NCBI GenBank assembly: GCA_020853025.1
Contig: JADYZP010000045.1
Location: 99,285 to 163,284, forward strand
Reading direction: 5' to 3'
DNA from: Burkholderiales bacterium
GTDB lineage: Bacteria; Pseudomonadota; Gammaproteobacteria; Burkholderiales; Casimicrobiaceae
DNA: 64,000 bases
The notes beneath the pieces are model-generated. The model was not told where the DNA came from, did not search any database, and saw only the letters and a program-made list of their open reading frames with translations. The translations under genes were made by a program, and so were the position numbers. Of the stretch, positions 52,899 through 62,318 are shown piece after piece (position 1 is the stretch's first letter; each line of letters starts with the position of its first letter).

Positions 52899-53561
52899 CT
52901 AGCCCGACGTCGCCGCCACGCGATGCTCGACGGCGAACACCGCCGCTTCGACGCGTGAGCGCAACCCGAGCTTGGACAGGATGTGCCGCACGTGCAGCTT
53001 CACCGTATCGTGGCTGATGCCCAGATCGAGCGCGATCGCCTTGTTGCTCTTGCCGTTGGCGAGGTACTGCAGGATTTCGCGTTCGCGTTCGGTCAGCGTC
53101 TTCATGTAGTCGTCGCGGGTGATGCCCGGTCGCGGCGGCATCAGCAGGTCGACCAGCTTCGCCGCCATCACCGGCGAGACGACCACTTCGCCGCGCGCGG
53201 TGCGGCGAATGGCGTCGATGACGTCGTCCGGATCCATATCCTTCAACAGGTAGCCGCGCACGCCCGCACGAAATGCACGGCCGAGATCGTCCGGTGAATC
53301 GCTCATCGTCAGCACGACAATGGGCGTGTCGATGCCCTCGGCGCGCAGGCGCGTCAGCAGCTGATGGCCGTCGACCGGCACCATGCGCAGGTCCATGATC
53401 GCCAGGTCCGGCTGCTCGTCGCGCAGCAGCTGCATCGCCTCGTCGGCGTTGCCCGTGTGCCCGGCGACCTCGACGCCCGCGCGCGCCTCCAGCAATTCCG
53501 ACAATCCGCGCCGGCACAGGCCATGGTCGTCGATGAGGACGACCCGGATGGGTTCTGTCAT
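52899..53561 (-). CDS. NarL/LuxR-family response regulator
   Basis: The 220-residue regulator has an N-terminal receiver domain (acidic pocket LIDDHG, phospho-acceptor in DLAIMDLRMVPVDG, Lys in GYLLKDMD) and a C-terminal LuxR-type helix-turn-helix (LTEREREILQYLANGKSNKAIALDL, DTVKLHVRHILSKLGL). ATG 53561 overlaps the stop of the upstream kinase gene as ATGA, so they are a two-component pair. It is convergent with cobA and flanked by dsr and soe genes. Control of sulfur genes is likely but inferred. Confidence 0.93.
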   Translation of the reverse strand: MTEPIRVVLIDDHGLCRRGLSELLEARAGVEVAGHTGNADEAMQLLRDEQPDLAIMDLRMVPVDGHQLLTRLRAEGIDTPIVVLTMSDSPDDLGRAFRAGVRGYLLKDMDPDDVIDAIRRTARGEVVVSPVMAAKLVDLLMPPRPGITRDDYMKTLTEREREILQYLANGKSNKAIALDLGISHDTVKLHVRHILSKLGLRSRVEAAVFAVEHRVAATSG

Positions 53562-54874
53562 TGGCAAGCCTCGATCCGCGTCGGCAGCACGGGAAAGGTG
53601 AGTTCGAGCCGCGTGCCGTTCCCGGCGGCCCTGGATAGCACGATGTCTCCGTCGAGGCGGCGCGCGCGCTCGCGCATGATCGCCAGCCCGTAGTGCCCCG
53701 CCGAGTCCTGATTCGTGTGGTCGGAACCCGCGGCGATGCCGACACCGTCGTCCTCGATCGCGATCACATAGTCGTCGTTCCTGCGATCGAGTACCAGCCG
53801 CGCACGTGTCGCCTGCGCGTGCCGGCAGACGTTGGCGAGCGCCTCCTGGACGATGTGGAAGACTTCGATCTCGCGCTCGGGCGGCAGCCGCAGATCAGGC
53901 AGGCGATTGTCGAAATCGAGCGCAATGCCGGTGCGGTCTTCGAAATGGTCACTCTTCTCACGCAATGCGTGCAGGAGCCCCTGCGCATCGATCCGGCTGC
54001 GGAAGAACGTGATCAGCTCGCGCAGCCGGCGCTGCGAGTTGCCCAGCGTGTCGTCGATGTCCCCGCAATACTTGCGCGCGCGCAGCTCGTCGCCGTCGCG
54101 GATTGCGTCGCGCAGCAGGCTCATCCGCATCCGCATGTAGGTCAGGCCCTGCGCCAGCGAATCGTGGACCTCGCTGGCCAGCATCTGGCGCTCGCTGTTG
54201 ATCCGGATGCGCAGGTTCTCGCGTGCAAGGCGGGCGTTCTCGAGCGTCACGCCCAAGAGATCGCCGGCGGTGCCGAGCAACGGTGTGAGCACGGGCGGAA
54301 GCGTCGCTTCGGCGGCGAACAGCAGTTGCAGCGTGCCGACCGGGCGGTCGCGGTAGCGCAGCGGCACCGCGATCCGATGCTTGCACACGAATCCCAGCAC
54401 GTCGGCGGGAATGCGCTCGTCGTGCCCGCATAGATTGCTCTTGACGCAGCTGCTTTCCACGTCGCGCGATTCGACGCAGGTGGCGCACCAGGACGCGCGT
54501 TCCTCGTCGCTGCGCGGCAACCCGGTATCGGCGACGGACTCGAACGATGCACCATCCTGGCCGATGACCTTGATCACTCCGGCATCGGCACCGGCTAAGC
54601 GGACCATGGCGAAGAGCATCGGAGAGAGCACCGCGCCGAGGTCGGCGTCTCGTTGTGCGTCCGGCGACGAGGAACCCGGACGTGCGCCCGCGGTCGCATC
54701 CGGACTCGGCCCGAACGGCATGGGTTCGGCAAGACGGTGGTCGGCGCGCGAGCGGCCAACCGACAACGGCTTCACCAGATTTTCTCCGTTGGTGGGCGCG
54801 CGCCCCTCGTGGACGACTAAAGGTGTGAGTAGTCCAGCCGAGTCGGCCAATCCGGATCGCGCATCAACCGCCAT
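53558..54874 (-). CDS. NarX-type GAF sensor histidine kinase
   Basis: This soluble-looking kinase (438 residues from ATG 54874; GTG 54925 and ATG 54721 are other possible starts, none with a clear ribosome site) has a low-complexity N-terminus, a GAF domain, a HisKA_3 dimerisation motif SEVHDSLAQGL with the phospho-accepting His, and a C-terminal ATPase domain (HIVQEALANVCRHA, DDGVGI). The GAF region contains a cysteine set (CATC, then C after nine residues, then C after five). No membrane helix is seen, so it would sense a cytoplasmic signal. It is divergent from soeA. Confidence 0.87.
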   Translation of the reverse strand: MAVDARSGLADSAGLLTPLVVHEGRAPTNGENLVKPLSVGRSRADHRLAEPMPFGPSPDATAGARPGSSSPDAQRDADLGAVLSPMLFAMVRLAGADAGVIKVIGQDGASFESVADTGLPRSDEERASWCATCVESRDVESSCVKSNLCGHDERIPADVLGFVCKHRIAVPLRYRDRPVGTLQLLFAAEATLPPVLTPLLGTAGDLLGVTLENARLARENLRIRINSERQMLASEVHDSLAQGLTYMRMRMSLLRDAIRDGDELRARKYCGDIDDTLGNSQRRLRELITFFRSRIDAQGLLHALREKSDHFEDRTGIALDFDNRLPDLRLPPEREIEVFHIVQEALANVCRHAQATRARLVLDRRNDDYVIAIEDDGVGIAAGSDHTNQDSAGHYGLAIMRERARRLDGDIVLSRAAGNGTRLELTFPVLPTRIEACQ

Positions 54875-54964
54875 TATGGGCTCTGCGCCATCCCGGTGCA
54901 ACCAAACGCGGCCATGAAACGGCACTTCGAATGTGTCGCGCTCGAAGGCCTGCCATCACCCATC

Positions 54965-54999
54965 CGGAGTATTCCTGTTTCCCCATCGCGGTTATAGAC
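54965..54999. promoter_or_regulatory. GGAGTA box and TTATAGAC element between the kinase gene and soeA
   Basis: CGGAGTA (54965-54971) runs into TATTCCT, a pair of NarL-like half-sites, and CGGTTATAGAC follows at 54989-54999 with a possible -10 (TATAGA). The exact CGGTTATAGAC also occurs upstream of tusA. The region serves both the divergent two-component genes and soeA, so it could support autoregulation. Confidence 0.3.
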
Positions 55000-55109
55000 A
55001 GGCGATGGTGCCGTTTGTCATATACGCTAAGCTGATTTCTCGCGCGGGTCGCCGCTGCTGCACGCCGCGCGTTTTGCCATAGCCCCGCCCTCCGGCGTCA
55101 ATCTGATCC

Positions 55110-58028
55110 ATGTCCCCTTCCGTCGTTCACGATCCGCTTGTACCGCCGCTGCCCGGCGCCGAGACCGCGATCCGTACGACGACCTGCTACATGTGCGCGT
55201 GCCGCTGCGGCATCCGCGTGCATCTGCGCGACGGCGAAGTCCGCTTCATCGACGGCAACCCGGAACATCCGCTGAACAAGGGCGTGATCTGCGCCAAGGG
55301 CAGCTCGGGGATCATGAAGCAGTATTCGCCGGCGCGGCTGACCAAGCCCTTGCGCCGCAAACCCGGCAGCGAGCGCGGCGCCGGCGAGTTCGTCGAGATC
55401 GAATGGGACGAGGCTTTCGCGCTGCTCGAGGAGCGTCTCGCGCATATTCGCGCGACCGACCCCAGGCGCTTTGCGCTGTTCACCGGGCGCGACCAGATGC
55501 AGGCGCTGACCGGCCTCTTTGCGCGCCAGTTCGGCACACCGAACTACGCGGCGCACGGCGGCTTCTGCTCGGTCAACATGGCTGCCGGGATGATCTACAC
55601 CCTCGGTGGATCGTTCTGGGAGTTCGGCGGCCCCGACCTCGAGCGCGCCAAGCTGTTCGTGATGCTCGGCACCGCCGAGGATCATCACAGCAATCCGCTG
55701 AAGATCGCGATCGCGCAGTTCAAACGCGACGGCGGACGCTTCATCTCGATCAATCCGATCCGCACCGGCTATTCGGCGATTGCCGACGAGTGGCTGCCGA
55801 TCCGGCCCGGCACCGATGGCGCGCTGCTGCTGGCGCTGATCCACGAGCTGATCGCGCTCGGGCTCTACGACCGCGAGTTCCTGGTTCGCTACACCAATTC
55901 CGGCCAGCTGGTGAACATCAACGCGGCCGACGACGAGTTCGGCATGTTCGTGCGCACCGAAGTGCCGAAGGAGGAGGGCTGCTTCGACCCGCAGGACAAG
56001 CTGTGGTGGGACCGCACGAGCAACCGGCCGGTGGTCACGCACAGCGAGGGCGCCGACCCGTACCTGCTGGGCGAGTTCGCGCTCTCCGACGGCACGCGGG
56101 TGAAGCCCGCATTCCAGCTCCTGAAGGAGCGGGTGGCCGACTACACGCCGGAATGGGCGGCGGGCATCACCGGCATTGCGGCCGAAGCGATCCGCCGTCT
56201 CGCCCACGAGATGGGCATCACTGCGCGCGACCAGAAGATCGAGCTGCCGATCGCCTGGACCGATATCTGGGGCAACGAGCATGACACGGTAACCGGCAAT
56301 CCGGTCGCCTTCCATGCGATGCGCGGACTCGCCGCGCACTCCAACGGCTTCCACACCATTCGCGCGCTGGCGATCCTGATGACGCTGCTCGGCACCATCG
56401 ACCGGCCCGGCGGCTTTCGCCACAAGGCGCCGTTCCCGCGGCCGATTCCGCCCTGCGCGAAGACGCCGAATACGCCGCTGGCGGTCAAGCCGAACCACCC
56501 GCTCGACGGCCTGGCACTCGGCTGGCCGGCGGAGCCCGACGACCTCTTCGTCGACGACGACGGCGCTCCGGTGCGCATCGACCGTGCGTTTTCGTGGGAG
56601 TACCCGCTGGCGGTCCACGGCATGATGCACAACGTGATCACCAACGCGTGGCGCGGCGACCCGTACCCGATCGACACGCTGCTGATCTTCATGGCCAACA
56701 TGGCGTGGAACTCGACGATGAACGTGGTCGAGGTCCGCAGGATGCTGAACGACCGGCACACCGAAGGCGAGCAGCGCGGCGAGTACAAGATCCCGTTCCT
56801 CGTCGTCTGCGACGCCTTCCAGTCGGAGACGACGGCGTTCGCCGATCTGGTGCTGCCCGACACGACCTACCTCGAGCGCCACGACGTGATGTCGATGCTC
56901 GACCGGCCGATCTCCGAGTTCGAAGGACCGGTCGACTCGGTGCGTATCCCCATCGTGCCGCCGACCGGGCAGTGCAAGCCCTTCCAGGAGGTGCTGATCG
57001 AGCTGGCCGGCCGGCTCCGGCTGCCGGCGTTCGTGCGCCCCGACGGCACGCGCCGCTTCTGCGACTATCCGGACTTCGTCATCAATTACGAAACCGATCC
57101 GGGCTCCGGCATCGGCTTCCTCTCAGGCTGGCGCGGCAAAGGTGGCGAAAAATTCATGCGCGGCGAGCCAAACCCGCGGCAATGGGAGATGTACGCGCGG
57201 AACAACTGTGTCTACCAGTACAAGCTGCCGCCGTCCTACCAGTACATGCGCAACTGGAACAAGGGCTATCTCGAATGGTCGCAACGCAACCGGATCCAGC
57301 GCTACGCCGAGCCGATCCTCGTCCACGTCTACTCCGAGGTGCTGCAGAAGTTCCGCGCGGCAGCGCAGGGCAAGGGCTCCTCGCGCAAGCCCCCGGAACA
57401 TCTGAAGGCGCGCCTTGCAACCTATTTCGACCCGCTGCCGTTCTACTACGAGCCGCTCGAAGTGCAGCGCACGGATCTGGAGAAATACCCGCTCTGCGCC
57501 GTGACGCAGCGGCCGATGGCGATGTACCACTCGTGGGATTCGCAAAACGCGTGGCTGCGGCAGATCCACGCGCACAACCACCTGCACGTCAATCCGAAGG
57601 TCGCGCGCGCGGCCGGCATCGACGACGGCGGCTGGATGTGGGTCGAGTCGCAGTGGGGGCGCGTGCGCTGCCTGTGCCGCTATTCGGAGGCGGTCGAGCC
57701 CGGCACCGTCTGGACCTGGAACGCCATCGGCAAGGCGCCGGGCGCGTGGCGCCTGACACCCGACGCCAACGAAGCGGAGCGCGGCTTCCTGCTCAATCCG
57801 CTGATTTCGGAGGAGCTGCCGGGCGAGACCGGCGATGCGCCCATTTCCAACTCGGATCCCGTCACCGGGCAGGCTGCCTGGTACGACGTGCGCGTACGCA
57901 TCTATCCGGCGGCGACCGATGAAGCGAGGGTGACCGCGCCGCAGTACGCGGTGGTCCCGCCTGCGCCGGGCACCGTTGTCGATCCACCCAGGCGGCTCGC
58001 GTTCTTCGCCGGGAGAAAACGACGGTGA
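55110..58028 (+). CDS. soeA: SoeA, molybdopterin subunit of cytoplasmic sulfite dehydrogenase
   Basis: SoeABC oxidises sulfite to sulfate on the cytoplasmic face and passes electrons to quinone. The 972-residue SoeA is a bis-MGD molybdoenzyme of the DMSO-reductase family. It has an N-terminal [4Fe-4S] site (CYMCACRCG near residue 26, last ligand in VICAKGSSG), a cysteine that could bind molybdenum (GGFCSVN near residue 150), and a C-terminal dinucleotide-binding domain. No Tat signal is seen, in line with a cytoplasmic enzyme. The gene order soeABC and the dsr/sat context separate it from related reductases. Confidence 0.9.
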   Translation: MSPSVVHDPLVPPLPGAETAIRTTTCYMCACRCGIRVHLRDGEVRFIDGNPEHPLNKGVICAKGSSGIMKQYSPARLTKPLRRKPGSERGAGEFVEIEWDEAFALLEERLAHIRATDPRRFALFTGRDQMQALTGLFARQFGTPNYAAHGGFCSVNMAAGMIYTLGGSFWEFGGPDLERAKLFVMLGTAEDHHSNPLKIAIAQFKRDGGRFISINPIRTGYSAIADEWLPIRPGTDGALLLALIHELIALGLYDREFLVRYTNSGQLVNINAADDEFGMFVRTEVPKEEGCFDPQDKLWWDRTSNRPVVTHSEGADPYLLGEFALSDGTRVKPAFQLLKERVADYTPEWAAGITGIAAEAIRRLAHEMGITARDQKIELPIAWTDIWGNEHDTVTGNPVAFHAMRGLAAHSNGFHTIRALAILMTLLGTIDRPGGFRHKAPFPRPIPPCAKTPNTPLAVKPNHPLDGLALGWPAEPDDLFVDDDGAPVRIDRAFSWEYPLAVHGMMHNVITNAWRGDPYPIDTLLIFMANMAWNSTMNVVEVRRMLNDRHTEGEQRGEYKIPFLVVCDAFQSETTAFADLVLPDTTYLERHDVMSMLDRPISEFEGPVDSVRIPIVPPTGQCKPFQEVLIELAGRLRLPAFVRPDGTRRFCDYPDFVINYETDPGSGIGFLSGWRGKGGEKFMRGEPNPRQWEMYARNNCVYQYKLPPSYQYMRNWNKGYLEWSQRNRIQRYAEPILVHVYSEVLQKFRAAAQGKGSSRKPPEHLKARLATYFDPLPFYYEPLEVQRTDLEKYPLCAVTQRPMAMYHSWDSQNAWLRQIHAHNHLHVNPKVARAAGIDDGGWMWVESQWGRVRCLCRYSEAVEPGTVWTWNAIGKAPGAWRLTPDANEAERGFLLNPLISEELPGETGDAPISNSDPVTGQAAWYDVRVRIYPAATDEARVTAPQYAVVPPAPGTVVDPPRRLAFFAGRKRR

Positions 58029-58056
58029 CCCGACTCGTGGAAGCGGGGGGCTCGCG

Positions 58057-58788
58057 GTGACCCAGCTCGCGTTGGTCATCGACCTCAACGTCTGCGTCGG
58101 CTGTCACGCCTGCGTGACCAGCTGCAAGCAGTGGAACACGTCGGGCTCGGCGGGCCCGCTGACCGATCTCGAACCCTACGGCAAGGACCCGAACGGCGCG
58201 TTCTTCAACCGCGTGCAGACCTTCGAAGTGGGCGAGTACCCGAACACGCAGACCGTGCACTTTCCCAAATCCTGCCTGCACTGCGAGGATCCGCCGTGCG
58301 TCCCCGTATGCCCGACCGGCGCCAGCTACAAGCGCGTGTCCGACGGCATCGTGCTCGTCGACTACGACAAGTGCATCGGCTGCAAGTACTGCTCGTGGGC
58401 GTGTCCCTACGGCGCGCGCGAGGTCGATCCCGGTCGCCGCGTGATGACCAAGTGCACGCTGTGCGTCGACCGCATCTACGACCCGGCACTGGCCGAGGCC
58501 GAGCGCAAGCCGGCGTGCGTGATGGCCTGCCCGACGTCGGCGCGCCTGTTCGGCGATATCCACGATCCCGAATCGGAGGTGTCGCGGGCGATCCGCGACA
58601 GCGCCGGTTATGCGCTGATGCCCGAGTGGGGCACGCATCCGGCGAACCACTACCTGCCGCGGCGCAAGACGCCGATGCGCATGCACGAGGACGAACTTGT
58701 CCGCTTTGACAACCCGCTGAAGATCGACGCAGCGCTGCCCAAGCCGCCCAAGTCGGATCCTTCGCTCGACGACGTGATGTCGTGGTGA
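58057..58788 (+). CDS. soeB: SoeB, four-cluster iron-sulfur subunit
   Basis: SoeB carries electrons from SoeA to the membrane subunit. The 243-residue protein has the DmsB-like arrangement of four cysteine motifs: CVGCHACVTSC, CLHCEDPPCVPVCPTGA, CIGCKYCSWACPYGA and CTLCVDR with CVMACP. The start is a GTG at 58057 (MTQLALVIDLNVCVGC) with GGGGGG nearby; the frame upstream overlaps the soeA end. It has no signal peptide, which agrees with a cytoplasmic location. Confidence 0.92.
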   Translation: MTQLALVIDLNVCVGCHACVTSCKQWNTSGSAGPLTDLEPYGKDPNGAFFNRVQTFEVGEYPNTQTVHFPKSCLHCEDPPCVPVCPTGASYKRVSDGIVLVDYDKCIGCKYCSWACPYGAREVDPGRRVMTKCTLCVDRIYDPALAEAERKPACVMACPTSARLFGDIHDPESEVSRAIRDSAGYALMPEWGTHPANHYLPRRKTPMRMHEDELVRFDNPLKIDAALPKPPKSDPSLDDVMSW

Positions 58789-58828
58789 TCACGCCGCTGC
58801 GCACCTTCCGCAGCGCTCGAGCGCGCCG

Positions 58829-59809
58829 ATGAGGCCCGACGCATCGGTGTTGCTGCTGACGACGCTGATCGGCGTCGGCCAGGGCCTGTTCCTGGCGCTG
58901 GCCACCGTGCAGCTCTACGCGCTCGGCCGGCTTTTGCCGGAGCCGGATGCGCACACGTTCTACGCGCATGGCAGCCTGCTCGCGCTCGTTTTTCTCGCCG
59001 GCGGCCTCGTCGCGTCGTTCTTTCATCTGGGCCGGCCGGAGCGGGCGTGGCGCTCGGCGACGATGTGGCGCACATCGTGGCTGTCGCGCGAGGTGATCGT
59101 GCTGCCGGCGATGATGAGTGTCGTCGTGCTCTACGGTGTGGCGCATCTCGTGGCATGGAAGCCCGTACTGGCGGTGCTGCCGTCGGGCCTCGCCATCGAC
59201 GCGACCGTCGCCCTCGGCGTCGTCGGAACGGTGCTCGCGTTCGCGCTGTTCCTGTGCACGGCGATGATCTACGCCTGCCTGCCTTTCCTGCGCGAATGGG
59301 CGACCCCGCTCACGGTGGCCAACTACACGCTGCTGGGCGGGGCGTCCGGCTTTACCCTTGCGGCTGCATTCTCGGCCTGGACCGCGCCGGAGCTGACCCG
59401 CTTCCTCGCCGGCTGGGCCTTTGTCCTCACGCTTGCGGGGATGGCAAGCCGCGTCGCATCGCTTTACCGCAACCATCGGTTAAAGCCGCGGTCGACGCTG
59501 CAGACGGCGATCGGCATCAAGCATCCGCGCATCGTCCAGACGTCGGCAGGATTCATGGGTGGTTCGTTCAACACGCACGAGTTCTTCCACGGCCGCCCGC
59601 ACTCCGCGCTGCGGTCGGTCAAATGGGTGTTCCTGCTCGCCGCGTTTGCGATTCCGCTCGCATTGCTGGCGCTGGGCGGGTCCACGGGCTCGGCACCGTT
59701 GCTGGTGGCAGCCTTCATCGTCCAGTACGCGGGATTGCTCGCCGAGCGCTGGTTCTTTTTCGCGCAGGCCAACCATCCGCAGAACCTCTATTATCAGGCG
59801 GTGGCCTAA
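58829..59809 (+). CDS. soeC: SoeC, DmsC-like membrane anchor
   Basis: SoeC anchors the sulfite dehydrogenase and reduces quinone. The 326-residue protein has about eight membrane helices in the DmsC pattern, including GQGLFLALATVQLYALG near residue 18, SFFHLGRPERAWRS near residue 64 and SWLSREVIVLPAMM near residue 90. It follows soeB by 40 bases and ends 123 bases before sat. Confidence 0.9.
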   Translation: MRPDASVLLLTTLIGVGQGLFLALATVQLYALGRLLPEPDAHTFYAHGSLLALVFLAGGLVASFFHLGRPERAWRSATMWRTSWLSREVIVLPAMMSVVVLYGVAHLVAWKPVLAVLPSGLAIDATVALGVVGTVLAFALFLCTAMIYACLPFLREWATPLTVANYTLLGGASGFTLAAAFSAWTAPELTRFLAGWAFVLTLAGMASRVASLYRNHRLKPRSTLQTAIGIKHPRIVQTSAGFMGGSFNTHEFFHGRPHSALRSVKWVFLLAAFAIPLALLALGGSTGSAPLLVAAFIVQYAGLLAERWFFFAQANHPQNLYYQAVA

Positions 59810-59849
59810 CATACCGAATCGGAAACCCGCATCCCGCGTTTCAATCGTC

Positions 59850-59869
59850 ATTCCCGCGAAAGCGGCAAT
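59850..59869. repeat. Degenerate ATTCCC...GGGAAT dispersed-repeat-like hairpin
   Basis: ATTCCCGC-GAAA-GCGGCAAT is an eight-base inverted repeat with one mismatch and a GNRA loop, in the short gap between soeC and sat. The form with an intact GCGGGAAT arm is a known dispersed repeat type in beta- and gammaproteobacterial genomes. Here it could also act as an mRNA hairpin separating soeC from sat. Only one copy was noticed in this window. Confidence 0.5.
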
Positions 59870-59932
59870 CGAGTGTCGTTGAGTTGGCGTTCATTCATGC
59901 TTGGTTGATTCACCCTCCCGGAGGAACTTGTC

Positions 59933-61147
59933 ATGGCCCTGGTTGACCCGCACGGCGGTGGCGCGCTCCGACCGTTGCTGTTGAACGGCGAGGCGCTCAC
60001 CGCGCAGCGCCAGCGCGCTGCAACGCTGCCGCAGCTCACCGTCAGTTCGCGCGAAAAGGGCGACATCGTGATGCTCGGCATCGGCGGCTTCACGCCGCTG
60101 GATGGCTTCATGAGCCACGCCGACTGGCAGAGCGTTTGCGACGACATGCAGACGGCCGGCGGGTTGTTCTGGCCGATACCGATCACCTTGTCCGCCGATC
60201 AACCGTTCGCCGATGCGATCGACACCGGGCAGGAGATCACTCTGATCGATCCCGACGACGGGCAACCGCTGGCGACGATGCGGGTGGCCGAGAAATACAT
60301 GATCGACAAGGTGCACGAGTGCATGAGCGTCTTCCGCACCGCCGACGCCGAGCATCCCGGCGTCGGGATGGTGCTCGGTCAGGCTGCGGTGAACCTCGCC
60401 GGGCCGATCAAGGTGCTGTCGACCGGCGGCTTCGCCGAGCAGTACGGCGCGCTGTTCATGACCCCGGCGCAGACGCGCGCGCATTTCACGTCGCTCGGCT
60501 GGAACACGATCGCCGCCTTCCAGACGCGCAACCCGATGCATCGCTCGCACGAGTACCTGGCCAAGATCGCGATCGAGGTTTGCGACGGACTGCTCGTGCA
60601 TTCGCTGCTCGGCGCGCTGAAGCCGGGCGACATACCCGCCGGCGTGCGCACGCGTGCGATCGCGACTCTTGCCGACAAGTATTTTGTGGGCAAGACGCTG
60701 ATCCAGGCCGGCTACCCGCTCGACATGCGCTATGCCGGGCCGCGCGAGGCGCTGCTGCACGCGTTGTTCCGCCAGAACTATGGTTGCTCGCACCAGATCG
60801 TCGGCCGCGACCACGCCGGTGTCGGCAGCTATTACGGACCCTTCGACGCGCACCATATCTTCGACCGGATACCCAAGGGCGCATTGCAGACGCAGCCGCT
60901 GAAGATCGACTGGACGTTCTGGTGCTACAAGTGTGGCGGCATGGCCTCCGCACGTACCTGCCCGCACGACGCGGCCGACCGCCTGCTGGTCTCGGGCACC
61001 AAGCTGCGCAAGTGGCTGTCGGAAGGCGCACCGGTGCCGGCGGAATTCAGCCGGCCCGAGGTGCTCGAAATCCTGCGCGAGTACTACGCGGGCCTCGATG
61101 CCGAAGAGAACGTGGAAGTGAAGCTGAGCGGGCATTCGGCGCGCTGA
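59933..61147 (+). CDS. sat: Dissimilatory ATP sulfurylase
   Basis: Sat, in sulfur oxidisers, converts APS and pyrophosphate to ATP and sulfate. The 404-residue protein is of the homo-oligomeric Sat type. It shows [14 protein letters not shown] near residue 197 with the HxxH active-site pattern, [17 protein letters not shown] near residue 288, and a Zn-type CYKC...CPHD region near residue 330. GGAGGAA precedes the ATG. No APS reductase genes are visible in the window, so its APS source lies elsewhere. Confidence 0.94.
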   Translation: MALVDPHGGGALRPLLLNGEALTAQRQRAATLPQLTVSSREKGDIVMLGIGGFTPLDGFMSHADWQSVCDDMQTAGGLFWPIPITLSADQPFADAIDTGQEITLIDPDDGQPLATMRVAEKYMIDKVHECMSVFRTADAEHPGVGMVLGQAAVNLAGPIKVLSTGGFAEQYGALFMTPAQTRAHFTSLGWNTIAAFQTRNPMHRSHEYLAKIAIEVCDGLLVHSLLGALKPGDIPAGVRTRAIATLADKYFVGKTLIQAGYPLDMRYAGPREALLHALFRQNYGCSHQIVGRDHAGVGSYYGPFDAHHIFDRIPKGALQTQPLKIDWTFWCYKCGGMASARTCPHDAADRLLVSGTKLRKWLSEGAPVPAEFSRPEVLEILREYYAGLDAEENVEVKLSGHSAR

Positions 61148-61153
61148 TTGCGC

Positions 61154-61175
61154 ATGGCCGGCGCGGCGCGGCCAT
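61154..61175. terminator. Hairpin between the convergent sat and LysR genes
   Basis: ATGGCCG (61154-61160) and CGGCCAT (61169-61175) form a perfect seven-base stem with an eight-base GC loop, seven bases past the sat stop. It is well placed for a terminator between convergent genes, although it has no T-run. Confidence 0.4.
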
Positions 61176-61258
61176 CCATCACCCCAGCCTTCTCCTTACG
61201 CGCGGGGAGAGCGCAGCAGACGCTCGAGTCGGGTAGCCATGCATCGCCGCACAGCGCC

Positions 61259-62185
61259 CTATGCGCTGGCGGCTTCGACCTCGGCGACCGGCAGCGCACC
61301 GAGATGCTGCTTCGCGAACTGGACGAAGCTGCTCACCAGTTGCGAATGGATCCGCTCCCTCGGATAGACGACCGACATGCTGCGGAGAAGGCGCGGCGCG
61401 AGCGGCACCTGTACCAGCTGCCCGAGACGGATCTCGTTGACGACGGTCGCGCGTGACATGATGGAAAATCCCAACCCGGTGGCGAGCATGCCCTTCAGCG
61501 CCTCCGGGCTGCCGAGCTCCATCAGCCGCTGCAGCGAATCGGGTGCAACACCCGCCGTCTGCAGGTAGTGATCGATGACCTCGCGCGTGCCCGACCCGGG
61601 CTCGCGACTGATATTCGCGTGGTGACTCAGGTCTTCGGGCGTCGCGGACTCGAGCTTCGCCAGCGGGTGCGAGGGCGCACAGGTGACCTGCAGCTCGTCG
61701 TCGCAGCAGACGTCGGCCGCAAGCAGCGGCAAGTGCGAGTCGCCTTCGATGAAGCCGACGTCGAGGCTGCGCTCGGCGACGCGATTCTGCACCGCTTCCG
61801 AATTGGCAACGAAGAGCCGCGGCACGACGTCCGGAAAGTGCGCCTTGTAGGCGCCCAGTACCCGCGGCAGCAGGTAATCGGCGATGGTCGTGCTGGCGCC
61901 GATCAGCAGCGGTCCTCCAAGCAGGCCGCTCATCTCCTGCAGCCGGTTGTCGAGCTCGGCGGAAACCTGCAGGATGCGCTCGACGTACTCCAGCGCCAGA
62001 TGGCCCGCGACGGTAAGAGAAATACGTCCGTGCCCGCGATCGAAGAGTCGCGTGTTGAAGTGCTCTTCGAGCTGGCGGATCTGGAACGTGACCGCCGGCT
62101 GGGTCATGAACAGCGCCTCTGCCGCCTTGGTGAAGGAGAGGTGTTTTGCGACCGCGTGGAATACCTGGAGGCGGCGATCCGCCAT
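61259..62185 (-). CDS. LysR-family transcriptional regulator
   Basis: The 308-residue protein has an N-terminal winged helix-turn-helix (LQVFHAVAKHLSFTKAAEALFMTQPAVTFQI) and a LysR substrate-binding domain (~90-295). ATG 62185 begins the family sequence MADRRLQVFHAV; the frame is open far upstream but that part reads like another gene remnant. It is convergent with sat. It resembles CbbR/CysB-like regulators in general form, but the inducer is not evident from sequence. Confidence 0.92.
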   Translation of the reverse strand: MADRRLQVFHAVAKHLSFTKAAEALFMTQPAVTFQIRQLEEHFNTRLFDRGHGRISLTVAGHLALEYVERILQVSAELDNRLQEMSGLLGGPLLIGASTTIADYLLPRVLGAYKAHFPDVVPRLFVANSEAVQNRVAERSLDVGFIEGDSHLPLLAADVCCDDELQVTCAPSHPLAKLESATPEDLSHHANISREPGSGTREVIDHYLQTAGVAPDSLQRLMELGSPEALKGMLATGLGFSIMSRATVVNEIRLGQLVQVPLAPRLLRSMSVVYPRERIHSQLVSSFVQFAKQHLGALPVAEVEAASA

Positions 62186-62318
62186 CGATCGGTCCGATGA
62201 ATGATTGGGCGAAGCCCATTGAAGCACAAAGCCGCACTTCCGCAAAGAATCGGCCGGTGCCGACCGACGTGCATGAGAACTTGCTCTGATCAAACGAACG
62301 GTGTCCGCGTTGATCGAA

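Noticed and set aside
55098..56882. 594-codon minus-strand frame across soeA
   Set aside because: It is a shadow of a clear molybdoenzyme gene, with no protein-like features of its own.
55110..59809. Alternative reading of soeABC as polysulfide or thiosulfate reductase
   Set aside because: The large subunit lacks a Tat signal and the operon lies between rDsr and Sat genes, which fits cytoplasmic sulfite oxidation better, though related reductases share the domain plan.
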